DNA of 64,000 nucleotides from Bilifractor sp002394235 (GCF_052118845.1 NZ_JBQKGJ010000019.1:1-64000), one strand, 5' to 3'; shown: positions 35,413 through 44,537, counted from the first letter of the stretch. The notes: generated by a model from the letters alone, not told the origin. Numbers and translations: made by a program.

Positions 35413-36458
35413 TCTGCCTCCTTTCCTGCCTCAGCTCTTTTTGTCCTGCGCATCGCAGACCATTCCTTGAAAACCGGAGACTGGATCACAACGATGATCA
35501 CAATGATCACAGCCATAATCGCCGGAGACTGGTCTGTAGAAACGCCCATCGCAAGCAGCGTCGTCATAATGGCCTGGATTGTGTAGGCGCCGACAATAGA
35601 TCCCGCCAGATTAAATTTTCCGCCGGCAAGGCTGTTCCCGCCGAGAGCGACGGCCAGAATGGAATACATCTCATTATTCAGGCCGATATTATTCGAATCC
35701 GCCGAATAAATTCTGGAAGAAGCAATCATACCGGCAACCCCTGCGCAGAGACCGCAGATCGCATAACAGATGAAGCAGATCTTATCCGAGTTGATACCGC
35801 AGATCCTTGAAGCCCGGCTGTTGATGCCGACTGACTGAATATATGTCTCCAGCGCTGTTTTTCTGAGAACCAGCTGTGCTGCGGCAATCACGATGATCGT
35901 CACGATGATCGGCGTCGGTATGGGAACACCCGGAAGGAAATTTCCCAGATACTGATACGGCTCATATCGGATATAGATAATCTGATTGTTGCACAGAAGC
36001 AGGCCAATAGCACGTGCAGCCGTGAACAGAATCAGAGTCGCCACCATCGGCTGAATCTTCAGTTTGGCAACCATCGCGCCGTTGACACAGCCGCTTCCGA
36101 GGCCGAACAGCATACCAACGATGATTCCTACGGCAATCGGGGCCACAATACCCGTAACCGAGGTATTTCCGTAACCTGCCAGCACCATGCAGCCTCCGCA
36201 GGCCGCCAGTGACATAACTGATCCGACCGAGATATCGGTTCCGGCGGAAACAGCGACAACGAGCGTCTGTCCTACTGCAAGAATAGCGATTTCACTTCCG
36301 CGGTTCAGCACATCAATCAATCTTCCGTACAGCACGCCGTTCTTGATTGCTATCGCAAAAAAAGACGGATCCTTGAACAGGTTGATCAAAAGCACCAGGA
36401 TCAGCATCAGGATCGGCATGAAGAGCGGATGTTTTCTCAATTTTTTCCAGATATTCAT
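35409..36458 (-). CDS. Sugar ABC transporter permease (RbsC/YtfT-like)
   Basis: This 349-residue membrane subunit is homologous to its downstream neighbour: AGTDISVGSVMSLAACGG near residue 75, and GINSRASRICGINSDK as the ATPase-coupling loop. It overlaps both flanking genes by 4 nt (ATPase upstream, second permease downstream), so all three are translationally coupled. Confidence 0.9.
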   Translation of the reverse strand: MNIWKKLRKHPLFMPILMLILVLLINLFKDPSFFAIAIKNGVLYGRLIDVLNRGSEIAILAVGQTLVVAVSAGTDISVGSVMSLAACGGCMVLAGYGNTSVTGIVAPIAVGIIVGMLFGLGSGCVNGAMVAKLKIQPMVATLILFTAARAIGLLLCNNQIIYIRYEPYQYLGNFLPGVPIPTPIIVTIIVIAAAQLVLRKTALETYIQSVGINSRASRICGINSDKICFICYAICGLCAGVAGMIASSRIYSADSNNIGLNNEMYSILAVALGGNSLAGGKFNLAGSIVGAYTIQAIMTTLLAMGVSTDQSPAIMAVIIVIIVVIQSPVFKEWSAMRRTKRAEAGKEAE

Positions 36459-37978
36459 TCCGTTTCACCTCCAGCGATCGCACCCATGACGCTCTCCTGC
36501 GTCAGTTCAACTTCATTGGAATCCAGTTCCCCTACCTTGTGACCGTCACGCATAATCAGAATCCGGGAGCAGGTTCGCAGCATTTCATCGATTTCCGAAG
36601 AAATAAAAATAACGCTCATGCCCTGCGAAGCGAGCTGCAGAACCAGCTTCTGAATCTCTGTTTTTGTACCGATATCAATACCTCTAGTCGGCTCATCCAG
36701 AATCAGAAACTTCGGATTCGTCGCCAGCCAGCGCGCCAGAATCACCTTCTGCTGATTGCCGCCCGAGAGCTGACTGATCAGCGTTTCACGGGAGGCTGTT
36801 TTGATCTGAAGCATCTTGATATATTTGTCTGCAATCTCATTCTGCTTCGCCGTCGGAATCCGGTGAAACACTCCTGCCCTTGCCTGCAGTGCGATACAGA
36901 TATTTTCACGGATCGACAGGCCGGCGATGCAGCCATCCAGCTTTCGATCATCCGGCAGATAGCCCATACCCGCCCGAATAGAGTCCAGCGGCGTATGGAT
37001 CTTCAGGGTCTTCCCATCCATCTCCGCATATCCGGTCTGTGAGTTGTCTATTCCGTAGATGCACCGCACCAGCTCGCTTCGTCCGCTCCCGAGAAGCCCT
37101 GCCAGCCCGACAACCTCTCCTTTTCGAATTGAAAAATCAAACGGCTTGATTGTCCCGCGATGACTCAGATTCTCCGCCTTATAGAGGATTTCATCCGAGA
37201 CAGTATGTTCTCCTTCCTTGCGGATGGAGGCGAGATCATCAAAGTCCTTGCCCAGCATCGCGGCCACGAGCTTTACCCTCGGCAGTTCAGCCACCGAGTA
37301 ATCCCCGACAAATCCGCCGTTTCTCATAACGGTGATTCTGTCGCACACCTCATAAACCTGCTCCAGAAAATGTGTGACAAATATGATGCCAACACCTTTT
37401 TTCTTCAGCGTACGCATCATATCAAACAGTTTTTCCACCTCGTGGTCATCGAGAGATGAGGTCGGCTCATCGAGAATCAAAACCTTTGCGTCCATGTCGA
37501 CCGCACGGACAATCGCAACCATCTGCTGAATGGCAATGGAATAGTTTTCCAGCGTTCTGGTTACGTCTACCTCGATCTTCATGCGTTCCATAAGATTCTT
37601 CGCCTTACGGTTCATTGTCCGCCAGTCGATGGTATTCAGCTTTGTTCTCGGCTCACGTCCGATATAAAGATTTTCTGCAACAGAAAGATTCGGACAGAGA
37701 TTGACTTCCTGATATACTGTCGCGATACCGATCTTCTGGGCATCCATCGTCGAATGGCAGTGAACATTGCCTTCGACGCCTTTCACATACACATCGCCGC
37801 TGTCCCTTTCATACACACCTGTCAGGCACTTGATAATTGTAGACTTGCCGGCGCCGTTTTCTCCCATCAGCGCATGGATTTCTCCGCTCCGCAGCGTAAG
37901 CGAGGCATGATCAAGTGCTACAACGCCCGGAAAGGTTTTGACGATGTTCTTCATTTCCACAAGAACATTTTCTTCCAT
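36455..37978 (-). CDS. Sugar ABC transporter ATPase, two nucleotide-binding domains
   Basis: This protein of about 507 aa has two fused ABC domains, as in RbsA/YtfR/MglA. Domain 1 has Walker A GENGAGKST and Walker B VLILDEPTSSLDD. Domain 2 has a degenerate P-loop region (GLLGSGRSEL), the signature LSGGNQQKV and ILDEPTRGIDIG. The start at 37978 has GGAGAG 9 nt upstream and matches the family length; the frame stays open 77 codons further upstream without reason. A hairpin between this gene and the binding-protein gene suggests graded expression. Confidence 0.93.
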   Translation of the reverse strand: MEENVLVEMKNIVKTFPGVVALDHASLTLRSGEIHALMGENGAGKSTIIKCLTGVYERDSGDVYVKGVEGNVHCHSTMDAQKIGIATVYQEVNLCPNLSVAENLYIGREPRTKLNTIDWRTMNRKAKNLMERMKIEVDVTRTLENYSIAIQQMVAIVRAVDMDAKVLILDEPTSSLDDHEVEKLFDMMRTLKKKGVGIIFVTHFLEQVYEVCDRITVMRNGGFVGDYSVAELPRVKLVAAMLGKDFDDLASIRKEGEHTVSDEILYKAENLSHRGTIKPFDFSIRKGEVVGLAGLLGSGRSELVRCIYGIDNSQTGYAEMDGKTLKIHTPLDSIRAGMGYLPDDRKLDGCIAGLSIRENICIALQARAGVFHRIPTAKQNEIADKYIKMLQIKTASRETLISQLSGGNQQKVILARWLATNPKFLILDEPTRGIDIGTKTEIQKLVLQLASQGMSVIFISSEIDEMLRTCSRILIMRDGHKVGELDSNEVELTQESVMGAIAGGETE

Positions 37979-38045
37979 AGTGATCCGCTCTCCTGTTATC
38001 CCAATTGTTATCCCGATGCAATTGTCTTCCGGCTGATCCCTTTCG

Positions 38046-38128
38046 TCACGCGCGTCATGCACACAAACGCGATTGCAGAAGGGATTTCCGCCAGCCTGAA
38101 GTCCTGTCTCGCGCGCGTCATGCACACA
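38046..38128. repeat. Short direct repeat upstream of the ATPase gene
   Basis: CGCGTCATGCACACAAA occurs twice, at about 38052 and 38116, in the gap between the binding-protein and ATPase genes. Confidence 0.55.
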
Positions 38129-38154
38129 AAGGATATGATGGCATGTCATTCCAC

Positions 38155-38190
38155 GCAAAAGGGCTGCTGCTCGAAAAGCGACAGCCCTTC
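38155..38190 (-). terminator. Intra-operon attenuating terminator
   Basis: On the minus strand AAGGGCTGTCGCT pairs with AGCAGCAGCCCTT and is followed by TTTTG. It lies 55 nt after the binding-protein stop, before the ATPase gene. Partial termination here would give more binding protein than transporter, a common arrangement. Confidence 0.75.
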
Positions 38191-38243
38191 CAGAATTCAG
38201 CTGGTGCAACTGCCGGACTTCTTAAAGTCCGTACGTCTGACCA

Positions 38244-39404
38244 TCAGTATCCTGCATCTACGATGCTCTGATCAACTACAATGATATCCTCTGTGACATC
38301 CTTGCCTGCTGCGTTGGTGTAACTTACACTCTTAACCGTATCATCATGTGCGTACCACGGCTCAGCCATGTAGGTCTTTTCCGGAACATCTTTGCCTGCT
38401 GCAAGCTCAGATACGATCTTTGCGCAGTCAGGTCCCTGCAGCGGGTTGCACTGGAAGTCTGCGTTGATATCGCCGTCAAGAACCATCTGAAGTCCTGCCT
38501 TGCATGCATCAAACGAGATGACAATGACATCACCGTCAACACCGTAGGAAACACCTGCTGCTTTCATCGCATCTACAGCGCCGAACGCCTCGTTATCATT
38601 CTGACATACTACAACATTGAACTTTCCTTCGTAGGACTTGCAGTAGGACTCCATAACCTTCTGGCCGCCGTCCTGTGTGAAATCTCCGGTCTGCTCATCC
38701 AGCTTGTTCCATCCCTCAGATTCTACATACTGATCAAAGCCCTCGCTTCGTCCGATCTGTGCTGAAGATCCGGTTGTTCCGGAGATAACAAGGATATTGA
38801 GATCCTTAAGACCCTTTGCCTCTGCATAAGCCTTCAGCCATGCTCCTGCCGCAAGGCCTTCGTTCTTCGTCTCTGTTCCGATCCATGCTGTATATTTATC
38901 GGAATCATCGATCGTACGGTCAATGACGATAACCGGAATATCTGCATCCTGAGCCTCTGTCAGAACAGTGTCCCATCCGGTTGCGACAATCGGGTCAATA
39001 ATGATGTAATCAACCTGCTGCTGAATGAAGTTTCTGACCGACTCAAGCTGTGCCTCGGAGTCATTGTCGCAGTCAACAAACTGAAGATCAAAGCCATTTG
39101 CCTCAGAGAAGGCTTCCTTGACGGAATTCGTCGAAGCGGTACGCCAGTCTGACTCATGTCCTACCTGAGAAAATCCTACGGTAATCAGGTCTCCGTCCGT
39201 ATTTCCCGCGTCAGCGGAAATCGAACTTGCCAGTTCCTCCATATCCTCTGAAGAATCTGCCGCTGCCGCTTCTTCTGAAGATGCTGAAGATGCCTCAGAT
39301 GACTCTGATTTTGCCGACGTTGCTGAACTCGCAGAAGATCCACATGCCGCAAGTCCTGTGGCCATTACCATGGCAATGATAGTTGCTACGACTTTTCTTT
39401 TCAT
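38244..39404 (-). CDS. Sugar ABC transporter substrate-binding lipoprotein (YtfQ-like)
   Basis: This 386-residue lipoprotein has a lipobox ATGLAAC (Cys about 21) and a Ser/Glu/Ala-rich linker of about 50 residues. A type I periplasmic-binding fold follows: VGFSQVGHESDWR, IIDPIVATGWD, ISGTTGSSAQIGR, CQNDNEAFGA and ISFDACKAG. The similarity is to galactofuranose-type binders; the actual sugar is unknown. It is the first gene of the importer operon, behind a good promoter. Confidence 0.92.
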   Translation of the reverse strand: MKRKVVATIIAMVMATGLAACGSSASSATSAKSESSEASSASSEEAAAADSSEDMEELASSISADAGNTDGDLITVGFSQVGHESDWRTASTNSVKEAFSEANGFDLQFVDCDNDSEAQLESVRNFIQQQVDYIIIDPIVATGWDTVLTEAQDADIPVIVIDRTIDDSDKYTAWIGTETKNEGLAAGAWLKAYAEAKGLKDLNILVISGTTGSSAQIGRSEGFDQYVESEGWNKLDEQTGDFTQDGGQKVMESYCKSYEGKFNVVVCQNDNEAFGAVDAMKAAGVSYGVDGDVIVISFDACKAGLQMVLDGDINADFQCNPLQGPDCAKIVSELAAGKDVPEKTYMAEPWYAHDDTVKSVSYTNAAGKDVTEDIIVVDQSIVDAGY

Positions 39405-39430
39405 TTTTTTCCCTCCCTTGAAAGAACAAT

Positions 39431-39459
39431 GAAATAAATTTTTGACACCCCCGTGTCAA
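39431..39459 (-). promoter_or_regulatory. Promoter and palindrome before the sugar importer
   Basis: On the minus strand TTGACA and TATTTC are 17 nt apart. The -35 box is half of a perfect 7-bp inverted repeat (TTGACAC-CCCC-GTGTCAA, 39442-39459), a plausible operator that would control promoter access. Confidence 0.6.
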
Positions 39460-39633
39460 TGCTCTTGATGCCTATATCATAGCCAAGGTATCTTGTCTGG
39501 TAAATTCAATATTTTTTTGAAAATGTTGTCAAACTACCTGATTTTATCCGCAAAAAAAAACAAGAAATCGCATCTCCGGCACAAATTTTCATACCGTGAG
39601 TACGATTTCTTATTCCGCATGTTTGTTTTATTG

Positions 39634-39866
39634 TATAAGCTCTTCGAAAACGCAGACAGGATCGTCGCACGCGAAGCGCGCGTAAGAGACTGGATGCGAT
39701 TTCGAAGGCAACAGGTATGAGCACGAAGTGACGCGTAAGCGGCGCGGAAGTGCGAATGCCTGTTGGATTGCGGGAGTGCGAAGCACGGAGCAATCCGTAG
39801 CTTATACAATATGTAGTGCACCGCTTGCGGGGCATATATAAGCTCTTCGAAAACGCAGACAGGATC
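39634..39866. repeat. Dispersed mosaic intergenic repeat, copy E, bounded by 30-bp direct repeats
   Basis: Identical 30-bp sequences beginning TATAAGCTCTTCGAAAACGC lie at 39634-39663 and 39837-39866. Between them are modules shared with other copies: ACGCGAAGCGCGCGTAAGAG (compare 6466-6490 inverted), AGCACGAAGTGACGCGTAAG (compare about 2510 inverted) and the GCTTGCGGGGCAT palindrome (compare 61-85). It fills the gap between the importer promoter and the metallophosphoesterase gene. Confidence 0.85.
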
Positions 39867-39871
39867 CAGGT

Positions 39872-40618
39872 TTAGTCCATCACCTTCCACGGCTTCCACC
39901 GCAGAAAATCCCCTGACACCAGATGATACTGCCTCCCGCGATATTCTCCCTGTATGCTGTCATGGAACCGGCTCTCCCCATGACAGTGCGCGTAAATCAC
40001 CTGCTCCGCGCCATATTCTTCCGCCATATCCGTAAATCCGCTTCGTTCCTCCAGAATATTTGTCGGCGGATAATGGAGGAACATGATAAACTTCCGGTAG
40101 CCGTCTTCTTTCGCCAGCTCAAAGGATTTTCTCAGACGCTTCAGCTCCCGGTCCACCAGCTTTTTCGCATGCTCCTCCGCCTCCTCGTCCCATCCCGCGA
40201 TTCTCCCGCGGCGGTCCACATAAAAGGGTCCTTCAAAAGTGAATCCCTTTGTCCCGACAAGCGCATAGTCCCGGTACGTCTCATAATTATCCTGAAGAAA
40301 GGCAAGCTGTGGCTGATATCTTTCATTCAGCTGCCCGGTTTTCTTTGCATCCCAGAACATATCGTGATTGCCGCGGGTCAGGATCTTGCGGCCGGGAAGA
40401 TCACAGATATACTGAAGATCCTCTTCACATTGCGCAAGATTCTTTCCCCAGCTGTGATCTCCGACCAGAACAAGCGTATCCTCGTCCGTCATCAGCTGTG
40501 TGCAGTTTTTTTTGAATTTTTCCTCGTGCTTCTTCCATACACGGTCATGCAGCTGTCCGGGCGCCTTCAGCTCAGACTGAAAATGAAGATGCAGATCTCC
40601 AATCGCATATAAAGCCAT
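39872..40618 (-). CDS. Calcineurin-like metallophosphoesterase
   Basis: This 248-residue cytosolic phosphoesterase has the five metal-binding motifs in order: GDLHLH, GDHSWG, GNHD, FLHYPP and HCHG. The second motif has His where GDxxD is the norm but keeps the metal-binding Asp. The substrate is unknown. The gene stands alone between repeats and an unrelated gene. Confidence 0.88.
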   Translation of the reverse strand: MALYAIGDLHLHFQSELKAPGQLHDRVWKKHEEKFKKNCTQLMTDEDTLVLVGDHSWGKNLAQCEEDLQYICDLPGRKILTRGNHDMFWDAKKTGQLNERYQPQLAFLQDNYETYRDYALVGTKGFTFEGPFYVDRRGRIAGWDEEAEEHAKKLVDRELKRLRKSFELAKEDGYRKFIMFLHYPPTNILEERSGFTDMAEEYGAEQVIYAHCHGESRFHDSIQGEYRGRQYHLVSGDFLRWKPWKVMD

Positions 40619-40695
40619 ACGCAGAAAATTGCCTCCTTCCTCCTTCAGGCATATGGTAATTTTTACCGGTTAAATTTTCATACACCTTTTCCAGA

Positions 40696-40727
40696 AGCCC
40701 CGAAGTGATTTTCGTCACAGCGGGGCT
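40696..40727 (-). terminator. Hairpin after the FMN dehydrogenase gene
   Basis: AGCCCCG and CGGGGCT pair, with an inner GTGA/TCAC, about 85 nt past the stop of the FMN dehydrogenase gene. There is no T-tract, so termination is uncertain. Confidence 0.45.
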
Positions 40728-40812
40728 ATGTGAGGTATCGATATTCATTGTTCTGAAGAGCGTAAACGGAGCAGCGGCAAACATGTTCCAGGCAAATGCC
40801 CTCGGAAAATAT

Positions 40813-41796
40813 CTAAAACTCCGATTTTTCCAAACATGCAAGGAGGTGTCTTCCGTGGTACCAGAGTACCGTTGGATCAAATGCACCCAGCGCTGCCACA
40901 CCGGTATACCCCATCAGCTCTTTCAGCTGTCTGTTCATCTGCTGCAGCTTTTCCCTCACAGCCGGTGTCCCGTTTTTCAGCAGCCCCGGCAGGATGGCAC
41001 GCCCGGTCGAAACAGCATCAGCTCCCAGCGCCATGAGTTTGTATGCATCTCTTCCATCATCCACGGAACAGTCCGCGAAAATCTTCATTTTCCCTGAGAC
41101 TTTCCTGATATCAGGAAGTATCATCGCCGGCGGTACGGCAAATGGCAGTCTGCCGTGATGATGACTGACTACGATTGCATCCACGCCTGCCTTCTCACAG
41201 ATGGCGGCATCCTTTATGCTGAGGACTCCCTTGGCAACAAACGGAACTCCCAATTCATGTGCAGTCTCTGCAAATCCTTCCATATCCTGATCCGTCAGTG
41301 TGCCCATTTTTTCGCCATCGACCACATCTACATTTCCATCATTTCCGATGCTGTGATCGATATCAATGCCAACCGCAAATGCCTGATGTTTCACCGCGAA
41401 GGCCATCTGTCTCCTGATCTTTTCATGATCGGCAAAAGGCTTGATGATGCGAATTGTATCAGCGCCGACTGCGGCAATGTCCGCATAATCCGCGTCGGAC
41501 TCCATGCCGACCCAGTTGACGAGTCCCAGATCCTTTGCCGCCTGCGCATACTCTTCCATTGGCCGGTGATCGAGCCCTGCCTTGTTTAAATGCGAAAATG
41601 CCGGCATCATGATCGGAGATGTAAATTTCCGCCCCCAAAGCATCATCGAGATATCTGCCGTATGCGTTCCGATAATGCGCTCTTCTATGAGAATTTCATC
41701 CAAAAAATGCCTTGTGTGCCAGCTTGCGTTCGATGCATCTTTTGGCAGCGCCGGAATAAGCCCCTCCGGCCCCGGCCAGTTTGCTTCTTTTTCCAT
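40813..41796 (-). CDS. Alpha-hydroxy-acid oxidase/dehydrogenase-like FMN enzyme
   Basis: This 327-residue TIM-barrel flavoenzyme is of the lactate oxidase/glycolate oxidase/LldD family. Segments seen are SPIMMPAFSHLNKAG, FVAKGVLSIKDA, IVVSHHHGRLPF, IFADCSVDDGRDAYK and LGADAVSTGRAIL. The usual active-site motif SNHGGRQ reads SHHHGRL, keeping the catalytic His and Arg but altering neighbours. It is probably a 2-hydroxy-acid or related oxidoreductase; the substrate is unknown and it may not be lactate. Confidence 0.82.
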   Translation of the reverse strand: MEKEANWPGPEGLIPALPKDASNASWHTRHFLDEILIEERIIGTHTADISMMLWGRKFTSPIMMPAFSHLNKAGLDHRPMEEYAQAAKDLGLVNWVGMESDADYADIAAVGADTIRIIKPFADHEKIRRQMAFAVKHQAFAVGIDIDHSIGNDGNVDVVDGEKMGTLTDQDMEGFAETAHELGVPFVAKGVLSIKDAAICEKAGVDAIVVSHHHGRLPFAVPPAMILPDIRKVSGKMKIFADCSVDDGRDAYKLMALGADAVSTGRAILPGLLKNGTPAVREKLQQMNRQLKELMGYTGVAALGAFDPTVLWYHGRHLLACLEKSEF

Positions 41797-41860
41797 CTGT
41801 CAGCCTCCATACTATAAAAAAAGATCAGGAACGGTCTTTCCGGGAAATCCCTACCGCACA

Positions 41861-41995
41861 ATGAATACAGAGCAGCTGATGATGGCACTGTATCATAAAG
41901 ACATCTGCACGTGCCCGGAATGCTCCGGACATATGATCCGCCTTCCCAGAGGTATGCCCGCAGTCATGCTGCCGCCCATCTCAGGGAGTCTCTAA
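41861..41995 (+). other. Possible small Cys-containing peptide
   Basis: This 44-codon plus-strand frame includes CTCPECSGH, a zinc-knuckle-like cluster. Its SD is weak, and a hairpin with T5 follows 200 nt later on the same strand. It may be a remnant of a mobile-element gene. Not recognised. Confidence 0.25.
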
Positions 41996-42188
41996 GCGCG
42001 GTGTGCTGAATATCTGGTCATCCAGGCCGCCCGGACAGGACGGCCTTAAAGGCGTGCCTGTCTTTTCTGAATGTTGCCTGCATCTCTCTTTCAAAGTTCA
42101 TTTTCATCCTGAATTAGAGTGTGTCGGGACACATTAAAACCGCATAATGTGACGCGTGACTTGGTTCAAAAGAAAAGTACGAAATCCG

Positions 42189-42221
42189 GGGCCTGACGAA
42201 TATCTCAGGCTCCGCCTTTTT
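42189..42221 (+). terminator. Hairpin with T5 tract, plus strand
   Basis: GGGGCCTGA and TCAGGCTCC pair around a CGAATATC-type loop and are followed by GCCTTTTT. It is convergent with the zinc-ribbon gene, which ends 21 nt away, so it may serve both strands. Confidence 0.55.
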
Positions 42222-42242
42222 GAGTCCGGACTTCGAACTTTT

Positions 42243-42425
42243 CTAACTTATTGCTTTAAACATTATCTGTTCTGCATACACTTCTTCGTTCTGAACAGAA
42301 ATTGAAATGACTTTTCCGCACCACGGGCATTTGATTTCCATCTCGCCTTTTGTGTCTGGTGACAAATCAAACAACCGCTTATTATTACAACATGGGCATC
42401 CAACATGAATAGCTTTCTGATTCAC
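42243..42425 (-). CDS. Small zinc-ribbon protein
   Basis: This 60-residue protein has two CxxC pairs (GCPCC near residue 10-13 and CPWCGK near 33-36), as in Com-like or other minimal zinc ribbons that bind nucleic acid or protein. It is the last gene of the cassette with the HTH-ImmA gene, 22 nt after that gene's stop. No specific function is recognised. Confidence 0.7.
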   Translation of the reverse strand: MNQKAIHVGCPCCNNKRLFDLSPDTKGEMEIKCPWCGKVISISVQNEEVYAEQIMFKAIS

Positions 42426-42447
42426 TTATTGCACCTCCCGTATTGCT

Positions 42448-43653
42448 TTATTTAGGTTCAATTCTCGGCTTAATAGAAAGAATCTTCGGACCAGCGTCAA
42501 GAGTTCCGGGCTTTAATCCCATCAGATCTTCCATATCCCGCGTATTCAACCATATACCCGCATCACGGAAAGCTCTGACAAGCTCTCTTGCGTTCAAGTA
42601 TCCGCCATCAAAAAGCACATCTATTGCACCTTGGAAAATAGTACTGTTAAGATTCCCCGGAACATCACCCGGTTCGTGTGTTCTCCAGCCTTTCTGTGAA
42701 ATCTGGCGCATCATGTACTGAAACTGATTTACGCTGATAATATCAAGCTGCCTTGCCCTGTACATCATTGCCTGCATCGAAACACCCCATTTCTTCTTGA
42801 GTGAACGATAGAATTCTATATTCGTGGCATATGGGCTTACCATTTTTCCGAATGATTCTCTCGGAAGCAGGAACGCGCTTGCAAACATATTAGCCTGCCG
42901 TTCAATAGCATTGAATTCTTCACGATTCAAATCTTCATTGCTCTCATCCCAATTGTGCATCATAATATGGCCGAGTTCATGTGCCATATCAAAGCGGAGC
43001 CTTTCTCTTGGCTTTTTCCCAAGTGCAAGAGCAACAATGTACACAGAATCCCCGTTCTTCACATGCACCTTCTGACTGAAAGCGTCGATTTTATCGTCAA
43101 CATTACGGAATCCAGTCACAACAATGCCGTTGGATTCCAGAAGAAACTGCATATTTTCAATCGGACCGTTTCCAACTCCCCAGGCCTTTCTTAACGATAG
43201 TGTCAGCTTTTCTATTTTCTCCTGCATCTCCTCCGGTTCAGCATTGACAACGTCGTCAGCATCAGCATATATTCCCATGGGAAGAGTGAGATGAAGAGCG
43301 GGAAAATCCACATAATTCAGTAAAATTTCATACATTTTTGCTGTGTATTCAAGCTTCTTCTCCTGCGCATTCTGTTCTTTCTTTTTTGCAGCAGCCTGAG
43401 ACCTGAAATACGTATTAGTCGTTACTGTTGTGCATTTGTCTTCTGACAGGAAATATTCTGACGGAAAATCAAGATTCTTGGCAATTTTCTGAACATTCTC
43501 ATAAGGCGGCACATTTTCTTCGTTTGCATATAGTGACAGTGACTGCCTGCTTATGCCGGTTTCCCTGGAAAGATCCGCCATTTTCTTTCCCCGAAACTGC
43601 AGTGCGTCGCGTAGACGCTGACCGTTAAATTTCATTATATTCATATTCATCAA
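42448..43653 (-). CDS. XRE-HTH + ImmA/IrrE metallopeptidase-domain protein
   Basis: This protein of about 400 aa has an N-terminal XRE helix-turn-helix (KKMADLSRETGISRQSLSLYA) and a central ImmA/IrrE (COG2856) domain with zinc-protease motif AHELGHIMMH. A downstream Glu-containing helix (NREEFNAIERQANMFASAFL) follows. Such fusions act as regulators that cleave repressors, or as toxin-antitoxin-like and defence-associated proteases. It begins 9 nt after the stop of the 254-residue partner. Start codon is uncertain (ATG 43650 or ATGs shortly after; the SD is weak). Confidence 0.88.
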   Translation of the reverse strand: MMNMNIMKFNGQRLRDALQFRGKKMADLSRETGISRQSLSLYANEENVPPYENVQKIAKNLDFPSEYFLSEDKCTTVTTNTYFRSQAAAKKKEQNAQEKKLEYTAKMYEILLNYVDFPALHLTLPMGIYADADDVVNAEPEEMQEKIEKLTLSLRKAWGVGNGPIENMQFLLESNGIVVTGFRNVDDKIDAFSQKVHVKNGDSVYIVALALGKKPRERLRFDMAHELGHIMMHNWDESNEDLNREEFNAIERQANMFASAFLLPRESFGKMVSPYATNIEFYRSLKKKWGVSMQAMMYRARQLDIISVNQFQYMMRQISQKGWRTHEPGDVPGNLNSTIFQGAIDVLFDGGYLNARELVRAFRDAGIWLNTRDMEDLMGLKPGTLDAGPKILSIKPRIEPK

Positions 43654-43662
43654 ACGGGCAGC

Positions 43663-44427
43663 TTAAGCCCGTTTTTCCTCCTGTCCTTTTGCCGTAACAA
43701 GCCCGTCCTGTTTTGGAGTAACATTGGTTTTCTGCTTTGGAGCCTTCACTGTCACAAGGCTGCGTACATCATTCTGTATTGTTTCTTCATCGTTGAACTC
43801 TGCAGTCAGATCGCCAAAGTCAGGTTTCAGGAATCTGCCAAGCGAATATTCCTTAGCGGTAGCAAGATTTCTGTCAATCAATTTTGCGGCGATATATGTA
43901 ACATCTGAGCCAGATGTCTCATAAACTACTACCAGATGCTTATAACCGTCTTCGGCAAGGACATCTTCCCCCATGATAGTCTTAAAATCATCGGCATACA
44001 CATCACTGCTGAATTGTGACATCCCAGGGAAAAGAGTCATCTGCTCATAGATCGGCTCCACATCCGCATTCTCGACATTAGCAATAGTCATCTGATAATG
44101 CGGACTTGTCCGATCCTTTTTTCTCGGAATAGCATCAAATGTTTGCTTAGTACAGATGGCAATAGTCACCTTATGTTCGCGGTCAATAAGAATCCGGCCT
44201 TCCCAGGCATATCTCTTGAAAGTTTTCAGCTCAACTGTATCCGAAGCTACAAAGTTTCTGAGATTAGTGTTAATCTTGTCCCCACGTACCAGCTTCAGCG
44301 CGTTATGCGTCTCGTCTGGATTGTCTGCAAGATAGTCGCGGATGTCAGGACCTACACCCTTTACTACAGCCGCAGTAATTTTCTCGAACAGCTTGTCCAT
44401 ATTGCTAAAATTGAAAGATCCCGACAT
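43663..44427 (-). CDS. Uncharacterised partner of the HTH-ImmA protein (DUF5986-like)
   Basis: This 254-residue soluble protein has a middle part reading KRYAWEGRILIDREHKVTI, ICTKQTFDAIPRKKDR and YQMTLANVENAD-like. From memory this resembles the DUF5986 group often found beside ImmA-type genes, but that could not be checked. The C-terminal 45 residues are Lys/Gln-rich and probably disordered. GAGGTC 4-5 nt before the ATG supports the start. It is the first gene of a cassette with the HTH-ImmA and zinc-ribbon genes. Function unknown. Confidence 0.65.
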   Translation of the reverse strand: MSGSFNFSNMDKLFEKITAAVVKGVGPDIRDYLADNPDETHNALKLVRGDKINTNLRNFVASDTVELKTFKRYAWEGRILIDREHKVTIAICTKQTFDAIPRKKDRTSPHYQMTIANVENADVEPIYEQMTLFPGMSQFSSDVYADDFKTIMGEDVLAEDGYKHLVVVYETSGSDVTYIAAKLIDRNLATAKEYSLGRFLKPDFGDLTAEFNDEETIQNDVRSLVTVKAPKQKTNVTPKQDGLVTAKGQEEKRA

Positions 44428-44491
44428 AATGACCTCCGAATCATAAATCTTTGTGCATTGAAAAGTGAATCATAGTATGTCACGACGCATT

Positions 44492-44537
44492 AAAAGCCGA
44501 CTGACATAAAGTATTTTACCATGTCAGTCGTCTTTTG
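44492..44537 (-). terminator. Terminator after the LlaJI-like gene
   Basis: On the minus strand AAAAGACGACTGACAT pairs with ATGTCAGTCGGCTTTT (one mismatch), ending in T4. It lies 115 nt past the endonuclease stop and separates that gene's transcript from the ImmA cassette. Confidence 0.85.

Noticed and set aside
37979..38209. N-terminal extension of the sugar ABC ATPase
   Set aside because: It translates repeat and terminator DNA; the ATG at 37978 has an SD and gives the family length.
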